64,000 nt of DNA from Candidatus Nitrosopumilus sp. (GTDB lineage: Archaea > Thermoproteota > Nitrososphaeria > Nitrososphaerales > Nitrosopumilaceae): positions 1-64,000 of the forward strand of contig JAJCXK010000019.1 in the NCBI GenBank assembly GCA_029263475.1, read 5' to 3'. The notes beneath the pieces were generated by a model that made no database searches, was not told the DNA's origin, and was given only the letters and a program-made list of their open reading frames with translations. Below, in pieces: positions 9,731 through 18,695 of this stretch. Every line of letters starts with the position of its first letter. The stretch's first letter is position 1. The position numbers and the translations under genes were made by a program.

Positions 9731-10975
9731 TTAGAATTTTTTAGATCCTTGAAGATCATATTTGTCATGAAACAATTCACGCAGAGATTCATGAACTAAT
9801 GCAGTTTTCGAATATCGTTCATATAAAAATCTGGCAAATTTTCTTTCATATATTGCACCTCTACCAACTACTCCAAATTTTTTTGCAACACACCACGTTC
9901 TCCAATTAACATTATGAGTTCCAGTCAAAGACGTACTAACAATAGATTGTAAATCATAATCGTCCGTTAATACACTCATGAAAAGTTTTTCTGAAATTCT
10001 AGAACTTGAAGATAAGACAATCCTATAGCCATCAGAACGAGAATCAACAATAGAACCTAACATGGAAGAAAGCATGGAAGAAAGCGTTGTCGATATTGTA
10101 GAATTAATTTTTGTTCCAAAACACGAATGAATTACAATAGAACCTTGAGATCTGTTTGACTCAATTACAACATTATTTTCATCAGGAATTACATCAAAAT
10201 CCAATTTTTCAATTAATTTGTTGACTAGTGAAAATTTTCCATTCTTAACTTTATTACGAAAACTTCCCACTTTATATGCAGTTTTAAAGTCAATTGGAAT
10301 ATTTTCTCCCTCCCAATATGGTACAGTGATTCCACCTCCCCTGAATGGCTCAACATTTACACTGAATGATTTTTCATCAACATTTAGGATTCTCCATTGT
10401 GAGCCTTTTAACACAAAAATATTGCCTGAATCACCAAAATCACCTACAAATCTTTGATCTAAAGAACCAATAATTTTTTTTCCAACACTGTCAAAAACTT
10501 TGAATTTAAGAATATCAGGAATGGTTGAAAGATTCTCAAAATAATACTTGAATGAACGGCCTTTTTTCCAATAAGTCATTTTTGTTCTGTCAAAAAATAT
10601 CAGATAGTTAGAATCAAGTAAATCTAAAACATCTATTAGATCTTCAATTTTTAAATTTCGAAATGAATACGATTTTATTACTAATTTATATGCACGTACA
10701 ACTGAAATTTCGCCAATTTGCATCGACAATCCAACTAGATGATGTGCTAAAACATCAAGAGAGCCATCATGAATTTTTTGTTCTTCAATTGAACCCTCTC
10801 GAATTCGATCAAGTATTGCTTGGGCTTCAAATTCATCATCAGGATTATTGGTGATGATTAATCCCTGAGCTGATTCATCTCTGTTATGTCTACTTCTTCC
10901 TATTCTTTGAACAAATTTTGAGACTTGTCTAGGAGATCCGTAATGAATTACTAATTCAATTGCACCTATATCCAA
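9731..10975 (-). CDS. Lhr-like helicase, central fragment (second piece of a frameshifted gene)
   Basis: The 414 residues begin inside helicase motif V (SSLELGLDIGAIELVIHYG, when read upstream of the nominal start) and include motif VI QRIGRSRHNRDE. The Lhr-specific winged-helix and beta-barrel regions follow. The reading frame is open upstream of the nominal ATG 10975 to about 11133, through HHGSLSKEVREE and IVVCTSS, so the true piece is longer than the ATG implies. It ends at a stop just after six A residues (9737-9742); one extra A would read on into the zinc-binding fragment. With all three parts joined the protein would be about 913 residues, normal for the family. Confidence 0.8.
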   Translation of the reverse strand: MDIGAIELVIHYGSPRQVSKFVQRIGRSRHNRDESAQGLIITNNPDDEFEAQAILDRIREGSIEEQKIHDGSLDVLAHHLVGLSMQIGEISVVRAYKLVIKSYSFRNLKIEDLIDVLDLLDSNYLIFFDRTKMTYWKKGRSFKYYFENLSTIPDILKFKVFDSVGKKIIGSLDQRFVGDFGDSGNIFVLKGSQWRILNVDEKSFSVNVEPFRGGGITVPYWEGENIPIDFKTAYKVGSFRNKVKNGKFSLVNKLIEKLDFDVIPDENNVVIESNRSQGSIVIHSCFGTKINSTISTTLSSMLSSMLGSIVDSRSDGYRIVLSSSSRISEKLFMSVLTDDYDLQSIVSTSLTGTHNVNWRTWCVAKKFGVVGRGAIYERKFARFLYERYSKTALVHESLRELFHDKYDLQGSKKF

Positions 10976-11106
10976 TCCTAATTCTAGTGAAGATGTACAA
11001 ACTACAATACCACGTTTTCCTTCACGTAAAATTAATTCCGTTTCTTCCCTAACTTCTTTTGATAGAGAACCATGATGTAATTCAATTGGAATCGATGATT
11101 TCTGTT

Positions 11107-11916
11107 TTAATGTGGATGCCAGAAATTCCGCTTCCCCCTAGTATTAGTAAAAAGGAGAATAGGAGAGGTTAAATTTAATTCCAACACATGTTCAGAAATT
11201 TTCTCAACAACATCAGAAATTGTTCCTTCAACATATTTTATTTCTACATCATATTTTCTTACTGAGGTATCTCGAATAATCTGACATTTTCGTTTGGTAC
11301 CTACGACAAATTTTCCTACCTCAACAAAGTTTCCCACCGTAGCAGACAATCCTACTTTTGTGAGGGGATACATGGAGTTAATTTCCAATCTTTCAATACT
11401 CAGGGATAACTGAGATCCTCTCTCACTAGATAGTAATTCATGGACTTCATCGATCACTATCCACTCTAAATCAGATAATGCAGCAAGCATTTTGACCTGA
11501 GTTAAAAGAATCACCAGGGTTTCAGGGGTTGTAATCAAAATATCTGGAGGATTTTCAGTAATTTTTTTCCTATCTTTTTGACTAGTATCTCCATGACGAA
11601 TTGCAATTGACAATTCATTTTTGTGAGCATATTTTGTAATTCTTCGAAAAACATCACGATTTAGTGCCCTCAAAGGAGTTATGTAAAGAACTTGAATTTT
11701 TCCAGTTTTATTAGAATTTTTTAAAAGAGAAAAAATAGGTATAACTGAACATTCAGTTTTTCCAGAACCTGTTGGAGCAATAATAAGACAATCCTTTTTT
11801 TGTAAGATAATAGGTGAAGCTTTTTTCTGAATTTCAGTAAGTTTAGAAAATCCAAATTTTCCAAACAAGGATTCAAGAATTGAATTTGACTGTATCGTTT
11901 GGTTTTGATCTTTCAT
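11107..11916 (-). CDS. Lhr-like superfamily 2 helicase, N-terminal fragment (first piece of a frameshifted gene)
   Basis: This piece carries the first RecA-like domain of a DEAD/DEAH helicase: Q-motif region FGFSKLTEIQKKA, Walker A APTGSGKT (47-54), motif Ia TPLRALNRD, motif II DEVH (156-159) and motif III SAT (191-193). It then starts the second domain (ILLFTNTRG). There the frame is lost at a run of five G on the coding strand (11134-11138). The last residues KRNFWHPH are out of frame, whereas one extra G would give TRGEAEFLAST. The likely role is RNA/DNA unwinding in repair or RNA metabolism. Start ATG 11916. Confidence 0.82.
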   Translation of the reverse strand: MKDQNQTIQSNSILESLFGKFGFSKLTEIQKKASPIILQKKDCLIIAPTGSGKTECSVIPIFSLLKNSNKTGKIQVLYITPLRALNRDVFRRITKYAHKNELSIAIRHGDTSQKDRKKITENPPDILITTPETLVILLTQVKMLAALSDLEWIVIDEVHELLSSERGSQLSLSIERLEINSMYPLTKVGLSATVGNFVEVGKFVVGTKRKCQIIRDTSVRKYDVEIKYVEGTISDVVEKISEHVLELNLTSPILLFTNTRGKRNFWHPH

Positions 11917-12008
11917 AATACATTACACCTACCAATACAAGTGCAAATAAAGATAAGGTGATTTTGGTTTTGATATAAATTCATTCGATTAACAGATCTC
12001 AGATAAAC

Positions 12009-12668
12009 TCAATTGAATTCATCATAATCAGAAATTCCAATTTTACTAATTGTATAAGAAAAAGATTCTTTCTTTAATGCCCAGTAAATTTGGCCAGAAA
12101 ATTTTGATGAATTCTTAAAAAGATGTATTTTGATATGTGTGAAAGGATCAATTGCATTTTTCATATTTTCAAATTCTCTACCTTCAACATTTCTAACCAT
12201 ATTAGTGATAACAATGGGGATTTCTTTTGTAATTGCAAATTTTGACAATTCACGCATGTATTTCATAAACAAAGAATTTTTTTCAAAAATTGAATCGTCA
12301 TCTGGATACTCATAAGAAAACAAATCTGTGATATTATCAATTACAATTAAGGAAAAATCATTTTTTTCTAGATCTTTTAGTGATTTGATTTGTTCTGAAG
12401 TATTTGTAATTCTAGACACCATTATCTTTTCAAGTAAGTTAATAGATATTTTAGATTCTTTTTGAATTTCTAAAATTCGTTCAGGCCTAAACCCTCCAGT
12501 AGTGTCTAAATACAAAACATTACCGCCGGTTTTAATCGAATTTATTGATAATTGTAACAGTAACAGAGTTTTGCCAGTTCCATTCTCACCAAAAATATCT
12601 ACAATTACACCAGAAGGAATTCCTCCAGATAAAAAATCGTCTAATTTTTGTAAACCAGTATAGATCAT
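12009..12668 (-). CDS. RadB-like RecA-family ATPase
   Basis: A small RecA/KaiC-fold ATPase of about 219 residues from the preferred ATG 12668, where the text reads MIYTGLQKLDDFLSGGIPSG. An upstream TTG/ATG would add an odd hydrophobic stretch and is not favoured. Walker A is GENGTGKT, Walker B is FSLIVIDNI, and VLYLDTTGGFRPER matches the RadB/RadA strand-2 region. The N-terminal helix-hairpin-helix domain of RadA is absent, as in RadB paralogs that assist recombination. It lies close to the Lhr helicase and RPA genes, suggesting a repair neighbourhood. Confidence 0.8.
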   Translation of the reverse strand: MIYTGLQKLDDFLSGGIPSGVIVDIFGENGTGKTLLLLQLSINSIKTGGNVLYLDTTGGFRPERILEIQKESKISINLLEKIMVSRITNTSEQIKSLKDLEKNDFSLIVIDNITDLFSYEYPDDDSIFEKNSLFMKYMRELSKFAITKEIPIVITNMVRNVEGREFENMKNAIDPFTHIKIHLFKNSSKFSGQIYWALKKESFSYTISKIGISDYDEFN

Positions 12669-12776
12669 TTGTACAATTATTAGAAATAGGAGAAAAAATT
12701 TAAGGAATTTCAATATTCACTAACTAGGTAAGGCTTTTATTCTAGAGAACAAAGTTGCAACACAAGTGAACAATTA

Positions 12777-13022
12777 GTGTCCCAACCAAGTAGCGCAAAA
12801 CGACCTCTAACAACTCTTCAAAAAAGTACCAAGAAGAAAGTTACTGTAAGACTGAAAAACGAAGTAGAGTATAAAGGAAAAATGGATAATGTTGATTCAT
12901 ACATGAATTTGATCATGACTGATGCAGAAGAGCGTCATGATGGTAAAACAATTGCAAATTACGGCAGAGTAATTGTAAGAGGCAATAATGTACTATTCAT
13001 CAAGCTAGAAAACGAACTCTAG
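12777..13022 (+). CDS. LSm/Sm-like archaeal RNA-binding protein (SmAP)
   Basis: An 81-residue Sm-fold protein that should form heptameric rings binding U-rich RNA. Sm1 is visible as [26 protein letters not shown], with the conserved Asp and Asn, and Sm2 as [14 protein letters not shown]. The start is GTG 12777, giving a serine- and lysine-rich N-terminal extension. metK follows after 16 bases, so the two are likely one transcript. Confidence 0.92.
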   Translation: MSQPSSAKRPLTTLQKSTKKKVTVRLKNEVEYKGKMDNVDSYMNLIMTDAEERHDGKTIANYGRVIVRGNNVLFIKLENEL

Positions 13023-13038
13023 ACAAGAAAGTGGTTTT

Positions 13039-14205
13039 ATGGCCAGTAATTTTCTATTTACATCTGAATCAGTAACTGAAGGTCATCCCGACAAGATTTG
13101 TGACAATATTTCAGATGCATTCTTGGACGAATATCTTAGACAGGATCCTAATTCAAGAGTTGCAGTTGAAACAATGGTTACCACAGATTTTGTCGTGGTA
13201 TCAGGAGAAGTAACATCAAAGGCAATTTTTGATAAAAAGGCCCAAGAAGAATTAGTTAGAAAAACGATTAGAGAGATAGGTTATGATAATAAAGATTTGA
13301 TGTTTGATTGTGACAGCTGTGAAGTTGATTTAAGACTTCATTCTCAAAGCCCAGATATCAGTCAAGGAGTAACTGCAACTGGAGAGAAAGAGCAAGGTGC
13401 CGGAGATCAAGGTTTGATGTTTGGCTATGCAACAAATGAAACAAAAGAATTGATGCCCATGCCAATTTTACTAGCACACAAACTTATTCAGAAATTATCA
13501 CAAGTAAGAAGAGATCAATCTTTGTCATGGGTTAGACCAGATGGCAAATCACAAGTATCTGTTAGATATGAAGACAACAAGCCTGTAAAGATAGAAACTG
13601 TGGTCATATCTACACAACATTCACCAGAAATTTCTCAGGAGGAAATTTCAAGAGAGATTATTGATAAAGTGATTAAACCAGTATTAGGAAATCTTTGGAA
13701 TGATGACATAAAGATACACACCAATCCCACTGGCAAATTTGTGATTGGTGGCCCACATGGGGATGCAGGATTAACTGGAAGGAAAATTATTGTCGATAGT
13801 TATGGAGGATTTGGCAGACATGGAGGGGGGGCTTTTTCAGGAAAGGATCCATCCAAAGTAGACAGATCAGCGTGCTACATGTGTAGATATATTGCAAAAA
13901 ATCTAGTTGCTGCAGGATTAGCTGATAGATGTGAGGTTCAACTTGCTTATGCAATTGGAGTAGCAGAGCCAGTATCACTTTATGTAAATACATTTGAAAC
14001 AAACAAAATTCCTGAGAACCAAATCGAAGAGTTAGTTAAAAAGAACTTTGACATGAAGCCGTCAGGAATAATTTTACAACTTGAATTAAAGAAACCGATC
14101 TACAAAAAAACCGCAGCATACGGTCATTTTGGAAGAAATGAACCAGAATTTACTTGGGAAAAAACAAATAAATCTGAAGTGTTAAAGCAATCTGCCGGAT
14201 TGTAG
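13039..14205 (+). CDS. metK: S-adenosylmethionine synthetase, bacterial/eukaryal type
   Basis: Makes AdoMet from methionine and ATP. The 388-residue protein carries the classical family motifs: [16 protein letters not shown] at the N-terminus, [12 protein letters not shown] in the middle, and [11 protein letters not shown] followed by the glycine-rich [16 protein letters not shown] loop. This is the bacterial/eukaryal form, not the divergent form of most Euryarchaeota and Crenarchaeota. It follows the LSm gene closely. AdoMet is the methyl donor for the cobalamin methyltransferases in this window. The last 24 bases overlap the 3' end of the convergent gene. The run of seven G at about 13825 is intact in frame. 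Confidence 0.97.
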   Translation: MASNFLFTSESVTEGHPDKICDNISDAFLDEYLRQDPNSRVAVETMVTTDFVVVSGEVTSKAIFDKKAQEELVRKTIREIGYDNKDLMFDCDSCEVDLRLHSQSPDISQGVTATGEKEQGAGDQGLMFGYATNETKELMPMPILLAHKLIQKLSQVRRDQSLSWVRPDGKSQVSVRYEDNKPVKIETVVISTQHSPEISQEEISREIIDKVIKPVLGNLWNDDIKIHTNPTGKFVIGGPHGDAGLTGRKIIVDSYGGFGRHGGGAFSGKDPSKVDRSACYMCRYIAKNLVAAGLADRCEVQLAYAIGVAEPVSLYVNTFETNKIPENQIEELVKKNFDMKPSGIILQLELKKPIYKKTAAYGHFGRNEPEFTWEKTNKSEVLKQSAGL

Positions 14206-15051
14206 CATTTCCAATACAGATTGAAATTTTATTTTTGATAGTTTAGCCAGTCTTTCATGATTTCCTTTAAAATTGCCAATCAGTATATTCAGATCGTCTA
14301 TTCCAAAATTAGATTTTGAATTGGTTATTGCACTGTGATAGGCATGCTCAAGATTGATTTTTCTAATTTTGACTGTGGTTCCTTTAGAAAAAAGTTTAAC
14401 ATATTTTTCAAAAGTTACATAGTCAGGCCCAACAAGATCAATGATTTTATTATTAAATTTCAGTTGAGAAACAGATTCAAGAATGACTTTTACAACATCA
14501 GACACATGTATTGGTTGAATTGAGTATGATCCAGAACCTGGAATGATAATTTCTCTAGATTTTATTTGATTTTTCAGATTTTTTGAAAATAAATCACCGC
14601 TTCCAACAATATATGAAGGCCTGAAAACCGTAAAATTCAAACCAGAGTTAATAATTTGTCTTTCTGCCTTATATTTTGAAATAAAGTAGCCTAATGATGT
14701 GTTTCTTGAAACACCCAAACCACTTAAAAAAATAATTTTTTTAATTCTGGATGTTTTACTTAAATTTACAATACGTTTTGTCAAATTGGTATTTATCATA
14801 TCATAATCTACATTTACAGATTGTTTTCCTATTCCAACAAGATGAATTAACGCATCAGCATTTTGTATTATTTTAAGAATATTTTTTTGTTCATAATTAC
14901 TTGTGATGATTTTGGTTTCGCATTTAAAAATTTTAAAATCATTTCTAGATATTGAAATCAATTCGATGTTTTCTTCAGATAAATATCTTCGAAGATGTTT
15001 TGCAATGAAACCATTTGCTCCCGTAACAACAATCTTGAGAGATTTACACAT
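14182..15051 (-). CDS. NAD(P)-binding epimerase/NDUFA9-like SDR protein
   Basis: Extended short-chain dehydrogenase/atypical SDR of 289 residues. The nucleotide-binding motif is [12 protein letters not shown] (about 9-20), then [10 protein letters not shown] and [16 protein letters not shown]. The usual YxxxK is replaced by YFISKYKAE, which keeps a YxxxK pattern shifted to YFISK. The C-terminal part ([19 protein letters not shown] and the VSDVVKVIL region) resembles NDUFA9/NmrA-like proteins. A complex I-associated or nucleotide-sugar role is possible; substrate unknown. It converges on metK with overlapping 3' ends. Confidence 0.8.
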   Translation of the reverse strand: MCKSLKIVVTGANGFIAKHLRRYLSEENIELISISRNDFKIFKCETKIITSNYEQKNILKIIQNADALIHLVGIGKQSVNVDYDMINTNLTKRIVNLSKTSRIKKIIFLSGLGVSRNTSLGYFISKYKAERQIINSGLNFTVFRPSYIVGSGDLFSKNLKNQIKSREIIIPGSGSYSIQPIHVSDVVKVILESVSQLKFNNKIIDLVGPDYVTFEKYVKLFSKGTTVKIRKINLEHAYHSAITNSKSNFGIDDLNILIGNFKGNHERLAKLSKIKFQSVLEMLQSGRLL

Positions 15052-15145
15052 GATATAACCAAATTCATTTTAATTTTAAATCTATTTGAACAAACTCCAA
15101 AAATAATGAAATAAGAGTTAATACCATAAAACGAATACAATTGAC

Positions 15146-16234
15146 GTGGAAGAGGAAAAGAGGAAATTACGAACAGGTTACACTACGGGAAGTTCTGCCA
15201 CTGCAGCATCAAAAGCTGCATTGTTATCAATTATTGATCAGAAAAAAATTGAAAATGTAGATATTTTATTACCAAAAAGATCATATGTTCAAATTCCAAT
15301 ATATTCATGTAAATTTGAATCGGACAAAGCAGTTTGTTCAGTGATTAAAAATGGAGGGGATGATCCGGACGTTACTCACGGGGCAGAAATCATTACGGAA
15401 CTTTCGTTTACTGATAAAAAAAATGAGATCGAGATCGAGGGAGGCGAAGGAGTAGGTATAGTTACCAAACCAGGATTAGGATTGGAAATTAACAAGCCTG
15501 CAATAAATCCGGTTCCTAAAAAAATGATTATTGAAAATATAAGAGAAACAGGAAAAGAAATTCTTTCAGAAAAAGGAATCAGGGTAGTTATTTCGGTTCC
15601 CAAAGGAAAAGAATTGGGACCTAAAACAGATAATCCAAGATTAGGAATTGTAAACGGCATTTCAATCTTGGGTACAAGTGGAATTGTAATTCCGTTTTCA
15701 ACAGCAGCATATGCAGCATCAATTAGACAAAATTTGGACGTAGCCATTGCAGCAGGCAATCATAAGGTAGTACTTACAACTGGTGGAAGAAGTGAGGATT
15801 TTGCAAAGAAAATGGTAGACTTGCCTGATCATTGTTTTGTACAAATAGGTGATTTTTCGGGGTATGCAATTCAGCAATGCGGTAGAAAAGATATCAATAG
15901 AGCGTATGTTGTAGGTTTCATAGGAAAGCTAGCAAAGATGGCAGCAGGAGTTAAACAAACTCATGTTAAAGGATCTAAAGTAGACATGAGCTTTCTAGCA
16001 GAATTAGCTCTGAAGTGCAATGCCAATGAAAATATTATCCAACAAATAAAAAAAGCAAATACGGCAAGACATGTTTCAGAAATTATTCAAAAAAATAAGA
16101 TCGATGGATTTTTTGACTTGATCTGTAATGAGACGCATAAACATATGAGGAAGCATTCTGAGGAAAAAGTTCCAGTTGATGTGATATTGTTTGATTTTGA
16201 AGGAAATATTTTGGCAAGGAAATCAGAACAGTAA
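15146..16234 (+). CDS. cbiD: Cobalt-precorrin-5B C1-methyltransferase CbiD
   Basis: Acts in the anaerobic (cobalt-early) corrin pathway, methylating C1 of cobalt-precorrin-5B with AdoMet. The 362-residue product starts at GTG 15146 and immediately shows the family signature RTGYTTGSSATAASKAA. Further signals are GGDDPDVTHGAEI, GVGIVTKPGLGLEI and TGGRSEDFAKK. It is the first of four closely spaced genes (cbiD, cbiG, cbiX, cbiC) on the plus strand. About 30 bases separate it from cbiG. Confidence 0.96.
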   Translation: MEEEKRKLRTGYTTGSSATAASKAALLSIIDQKKIENVDILLPKRSYVQIPIYSCKFESDKAVCSVIKNGGDDPDVTHGAEIITELSFTDKKNEIEIEGGEGVGIVTKPGLGLEINKPAINPVPKKMIIENIRETGKEILSEKGIRVVISVPKGKELGPKTDNPRLGIVNGISILGTSGIVIPFSTAAYAASIRQNLDVAIAAGNHKVVLTTGGRSEDFAKKMVDLPDHCFVQIGDFSGYAIQQCGRKDINRAYVVGFIGKLAKMAAGVKQTHVKGSKVDMSFLAELALKCNANENIIQQIKKANTARHVSEIIQKNKIDGFFDLICNETHKHMRKHSEEKVPVDVILFDFEGNILARKSEQ

Positions 16235-16265
16235 GGTATTTTATTAAAGTTGAAAGATTTTGACT

Positions 16266-17315
16266 ATGGAAAAAACTTCAGTTCTTGCCATTACCAAGAA
16301 TGGGATAAACATTGGAGAAAGCCTAAAAAAACTATTTCCAGATTGGGAAGTATTTGCCCCTTCAAAACTAACAACTGAGACCACAGGCATCACATGGTAT
16401 TCTAATCCCACAACAGAGAAAATTATTGACCTTTTTAAAAGTAATAATGCATTAGTCTGTATTTTTTCACTGGGAGCAGTTATTAGATTAATCGCTCCAT
16501 ATTTGAAAGATAAAAAAACAGATCCTGCCATTATTGTTATAGATGACAAAACGAATTTTGTAATCAGCGTTCTATCTGGACATATAGGAGGAGCCAATGA
16601 GCTTACCAAAGAAATTGCAGAGAAACTAGAAGCTTTACCTGTTATTACAACTGCAGCTGATGTAAATAAAACAATTGCAGTTGACATTGTAGGAAGAGAA
16701 TTCAATTGGAAGATAGATGATGACTCCACTGTGACAAAAATTAGTGCATATATGGTAAACGAAGAATCGATAGGCATATTTCAAGATGCAGGAGAAAAGA
16801 ATTGGTGTAAAAAATTGCCAAAGAATGTTTCAGCATATCAAAATATCAATGATCTGGAAAAATCAAATTCCAAGGCATGTCTTATAATTTCTGACAAGAT
16901 TTTTGACGAATTATCCAAGGAGTCAGTAATATATCGTCCCCCAAGTTTGGTGATTGGAATTGGGTTACATTGGGATACTACCAAAGAAACCATAAAAGAA
17001 GGCATTTACACATGTTTGAAAAAATTCAGACTTAGTCCAAAGTCAATTGCAAAATTAGTATCAATAAAGAAACCAGAAGATGTCCAAGGATTGATAGACC
17101 TTGGAAAAGAAATGGAAATTCCAGTAGAGTATGTAAATAGAGAAGATTTAGCTGAGATTTCTGCTCCAAATCCTTCTGAGACAGTAAAGGCATTAGAAGG
17201 AACTGCAAGTGTCTCGGAAGCTGCAGCCATTAAAGTGTCAGAAGGTCAATTAATAGTCGAAAAGCAAAAATTCCCACCGAATTTGACAATAGCCATAGCG
17301 AGGATTATGAATTGA
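16266..17315 (+). CDS. cbiG: Cobalt-precorrin-5A hydrolase CbiG
   Basis: Opens the delta-lactone ring of cobalt-precorrin-5A, releasing acetaldehyde. About 349 residues from ATG 16266; a TTG two codons earlier is also in frame. The N-terminal domain carries FSLGAVIRLIAPYL and the highly typical VLSGHIGGANELTKEIA. The C-terminal CbiG domain shows VIGIGLHWDTTKETI, followed by SVSEAAAIKVS. It ends 4 bases inside the start of cbiX, an overlap consistent with translational coupling. Confidence 0.95.
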   Translation: MEKTSVLAITKNGINIGESLKKLFPDWEVFAPSKLTTETTGITWYSNPTTEKIIDLFKSNNALVCIFSLGAVIRLIAPYLKDKKTDPAIIVIDDKTNFVISVLSGHIGGANELTKEIAEKLEALPVITTAADVNKTIAVDIVGREFNWKIDDDSTVTKISAYMVNEESIGIFQDAGEKNWCKKLPKNVSAYQNINDLEKSNSKACLIISDKIFDELSKESVIYRPPSLVIGIGLHWDTTKETIKEGIYTCLKKFRLSPKSIAKLVSIKKPEDVQGLIDLGKEMEIPVEYVNREDLAEISAPNPSETVKALEGTASVSEAAAIKVSEGQLIVEKQKFPPNLTIAIARIMN

Positions 17316-18064
17316 AGCGAGGATTATTACTAATTGACAGGGGAAGTAGAGAAAGAGAAGCATCCGAAGAATTAGATGTGATTTGTCAAGGGATTAAGGC
17401 AAAAGGTGACTATGTTTTCACAGATTTTTGCTTTCTAGAGGTGGAACCACCATACATTGAAGATGGAATTCCTAAATGTCTAAAACAAGATATTGATTCT
17501 CTAACCATAGTTCCTTACTTTTTGTACCCTGGAAAAAAAGTAAAAAATGCGGTTACGGATGTAATGAAATTCCAAAAAGATACCAAAGTAAAATTTGTAG
17601 TTACAAAACAAATGAGCATGCATAAAACATTGGTAGAAGTTGTTGAAAACAGAATCTCCACCACACTTAAAGAAAATCAAGTCACACTCTCAAATAACGA
17701 AGTAGACGTAATGATTATTGGGCATGGCAGTAAAGATCCTAATGCGCAAAGATCTTTAGATTACATTGTAAATGAATTAACAGATTCGTACAGAAATGTT
17801 AGTAGATGTTGGTTAGAAATAGAACAACCAGATATTTTTGAAGGAATTAAAAAATGTGAAAAAGACAATCCCAAAGTATTGATAATTGTATTTTATTTTC
17901 TTCATGAAGGCGCACATGTTAAAACTGATATTAATAATGACTTGATACCTGCGCTTGAAAAATCTATCATAGAAAAAGCATTCATTACAAAACATATTGG
18001 AACAGATCAAAAAATGATAGATCTGATTCTAGAACGAGCAAAAGAGGTAGAAGATGCAAACTAA
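17312..18064 (+). CDS. cbiX: Sirohydrochlorin cobaltochelatase CbiX (two-domain form)
   Basis: Inserts cobalt into sirohydrochlorin at the start of the anaerobic branch. The 250 residues contain two CbiX repeats. The first has DRGSRE (9-14) and FLYPGKKVKNAV; the second has IIGHGSKDPNA around His138 and FLHEGAHVKTDI. Only the second half keeps both histidine positions expected to handle the metal, so the first half is probably structural. Start TTG 17312 overlaps cbiG by 4 bases, and cbiC overlaps its end by 11 bases. Confidence 0.93.
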   Translation: MKRGLLLIDRGSREREASEELDVICQGIKAKGDYVFTDFCFLEVEPPYIEDGIPKCLKQDIDSLTIVPYFLYPGKKVKNAVTDVMKFQKDTKVKFVVTKQMSMHKTLVEVVENRISTTLKENQVTLSNNEVDVMIIGHGSKDPNAQRSLDYIVNELTDSYRNVSRCWLEIEQPDIFEGIKKCEKDNPKVLIIVFYFLHEGAHVKTDINNDLIPALEKSIIEKAFITKHIGTDQKMIDLILERAKEVEDAN

Positions 18065-18695
18065 GAAAGGCCAATCAATTGAAGATGCAAGTATGCAGAT
18101 GATTGAAGATGAAATAGGTTCGCATAATTTTAGTGAAAAAGAATGGCCAATTGTCAGAAGGATTATTCATTCAACAGCAGATTTTGATTTTGCAGATAAA
18201 AATAAATTAATTTTTCACAAGGATGCAATTGCTAGTGGCATGAATGCCTTGAAAAATGGTTGTAGCATAGTGGTTGATGTTAATGGAGTGATTGGAGGAA
18301 TGAACAAACAAAATCCTAAAGATTTTGGAAATAACATAATTTGTAATATTTCTAAACCAGAAATCATGGAACTGGCAAAAAAAGAAGGTAAAACCCGTTC
18401 CCAGGTATCCATGAGAGCAGCAATTGCAGATATTGATGGCGGGGTAGTAGCAATAGGAAATGCCCCTACAGCACTTCAGGAAGTAATTCAGATGATCAAA
18501 GAGGGTATTGTAAAACCTGCCCTAATTATCGGAATTCCAGTAGGTTTCATCTGTGCCGCAGAATCAAAAGAAGAATTATCAAGGTTGGAAGGAGCTCCAT
18601 TCATCACAAACTTGGGTAGAAAAGGAGGAAGTTCTTCAGTATCTGCCACAATTAATGCGATTTTTAAACTAATTAGAGCAGAATCATCGTCTTGA
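18054..18695 (+). CDS. cbiC: Cobalt-precorrin-8 methylmutase CbiC
   Basis: Moves a methyl group from C11 to C12 to form cobyrinate. The 213-residue protein has the invariant RIIHSTADFDFA with the catalytic His, then NALKNGCSIVVDVNGV, IGNAPTALQEV and IIGIPVGFICAAESKEEL. It overlaps cbiX by 11 bases and its 3' end overlaps the convergent cbiA by 12 bases. Confidence 0.96.
   Translation: MQTKKGQSIEDASMQMIEDEIGSHNFSEKEWPIVRRIIHSTADFDFADKNKLIFHKDAIASGMNALKNGCSIVVDVNGVIGGMNKQNPKDFGNNIICNISKPEIMELAKKEGKTRSQVSMRAAIADIDGGVVAIGNAPTALQEVIQMIKEGIVKPALIIGIPVGFICAAESKEELSRLEGAPFITNLGRKGGSSSVSATINAIFKLIRAESSS

Noticed and set aside
15376-15759. Long open frame on the minus strand inside cbiD
   Set aside because: It is an antisense shadow of a clearly coding gene and has no family features; other long antisense frames (for example at 39658-40281 and 16244-16777) were rejected for the same reason.
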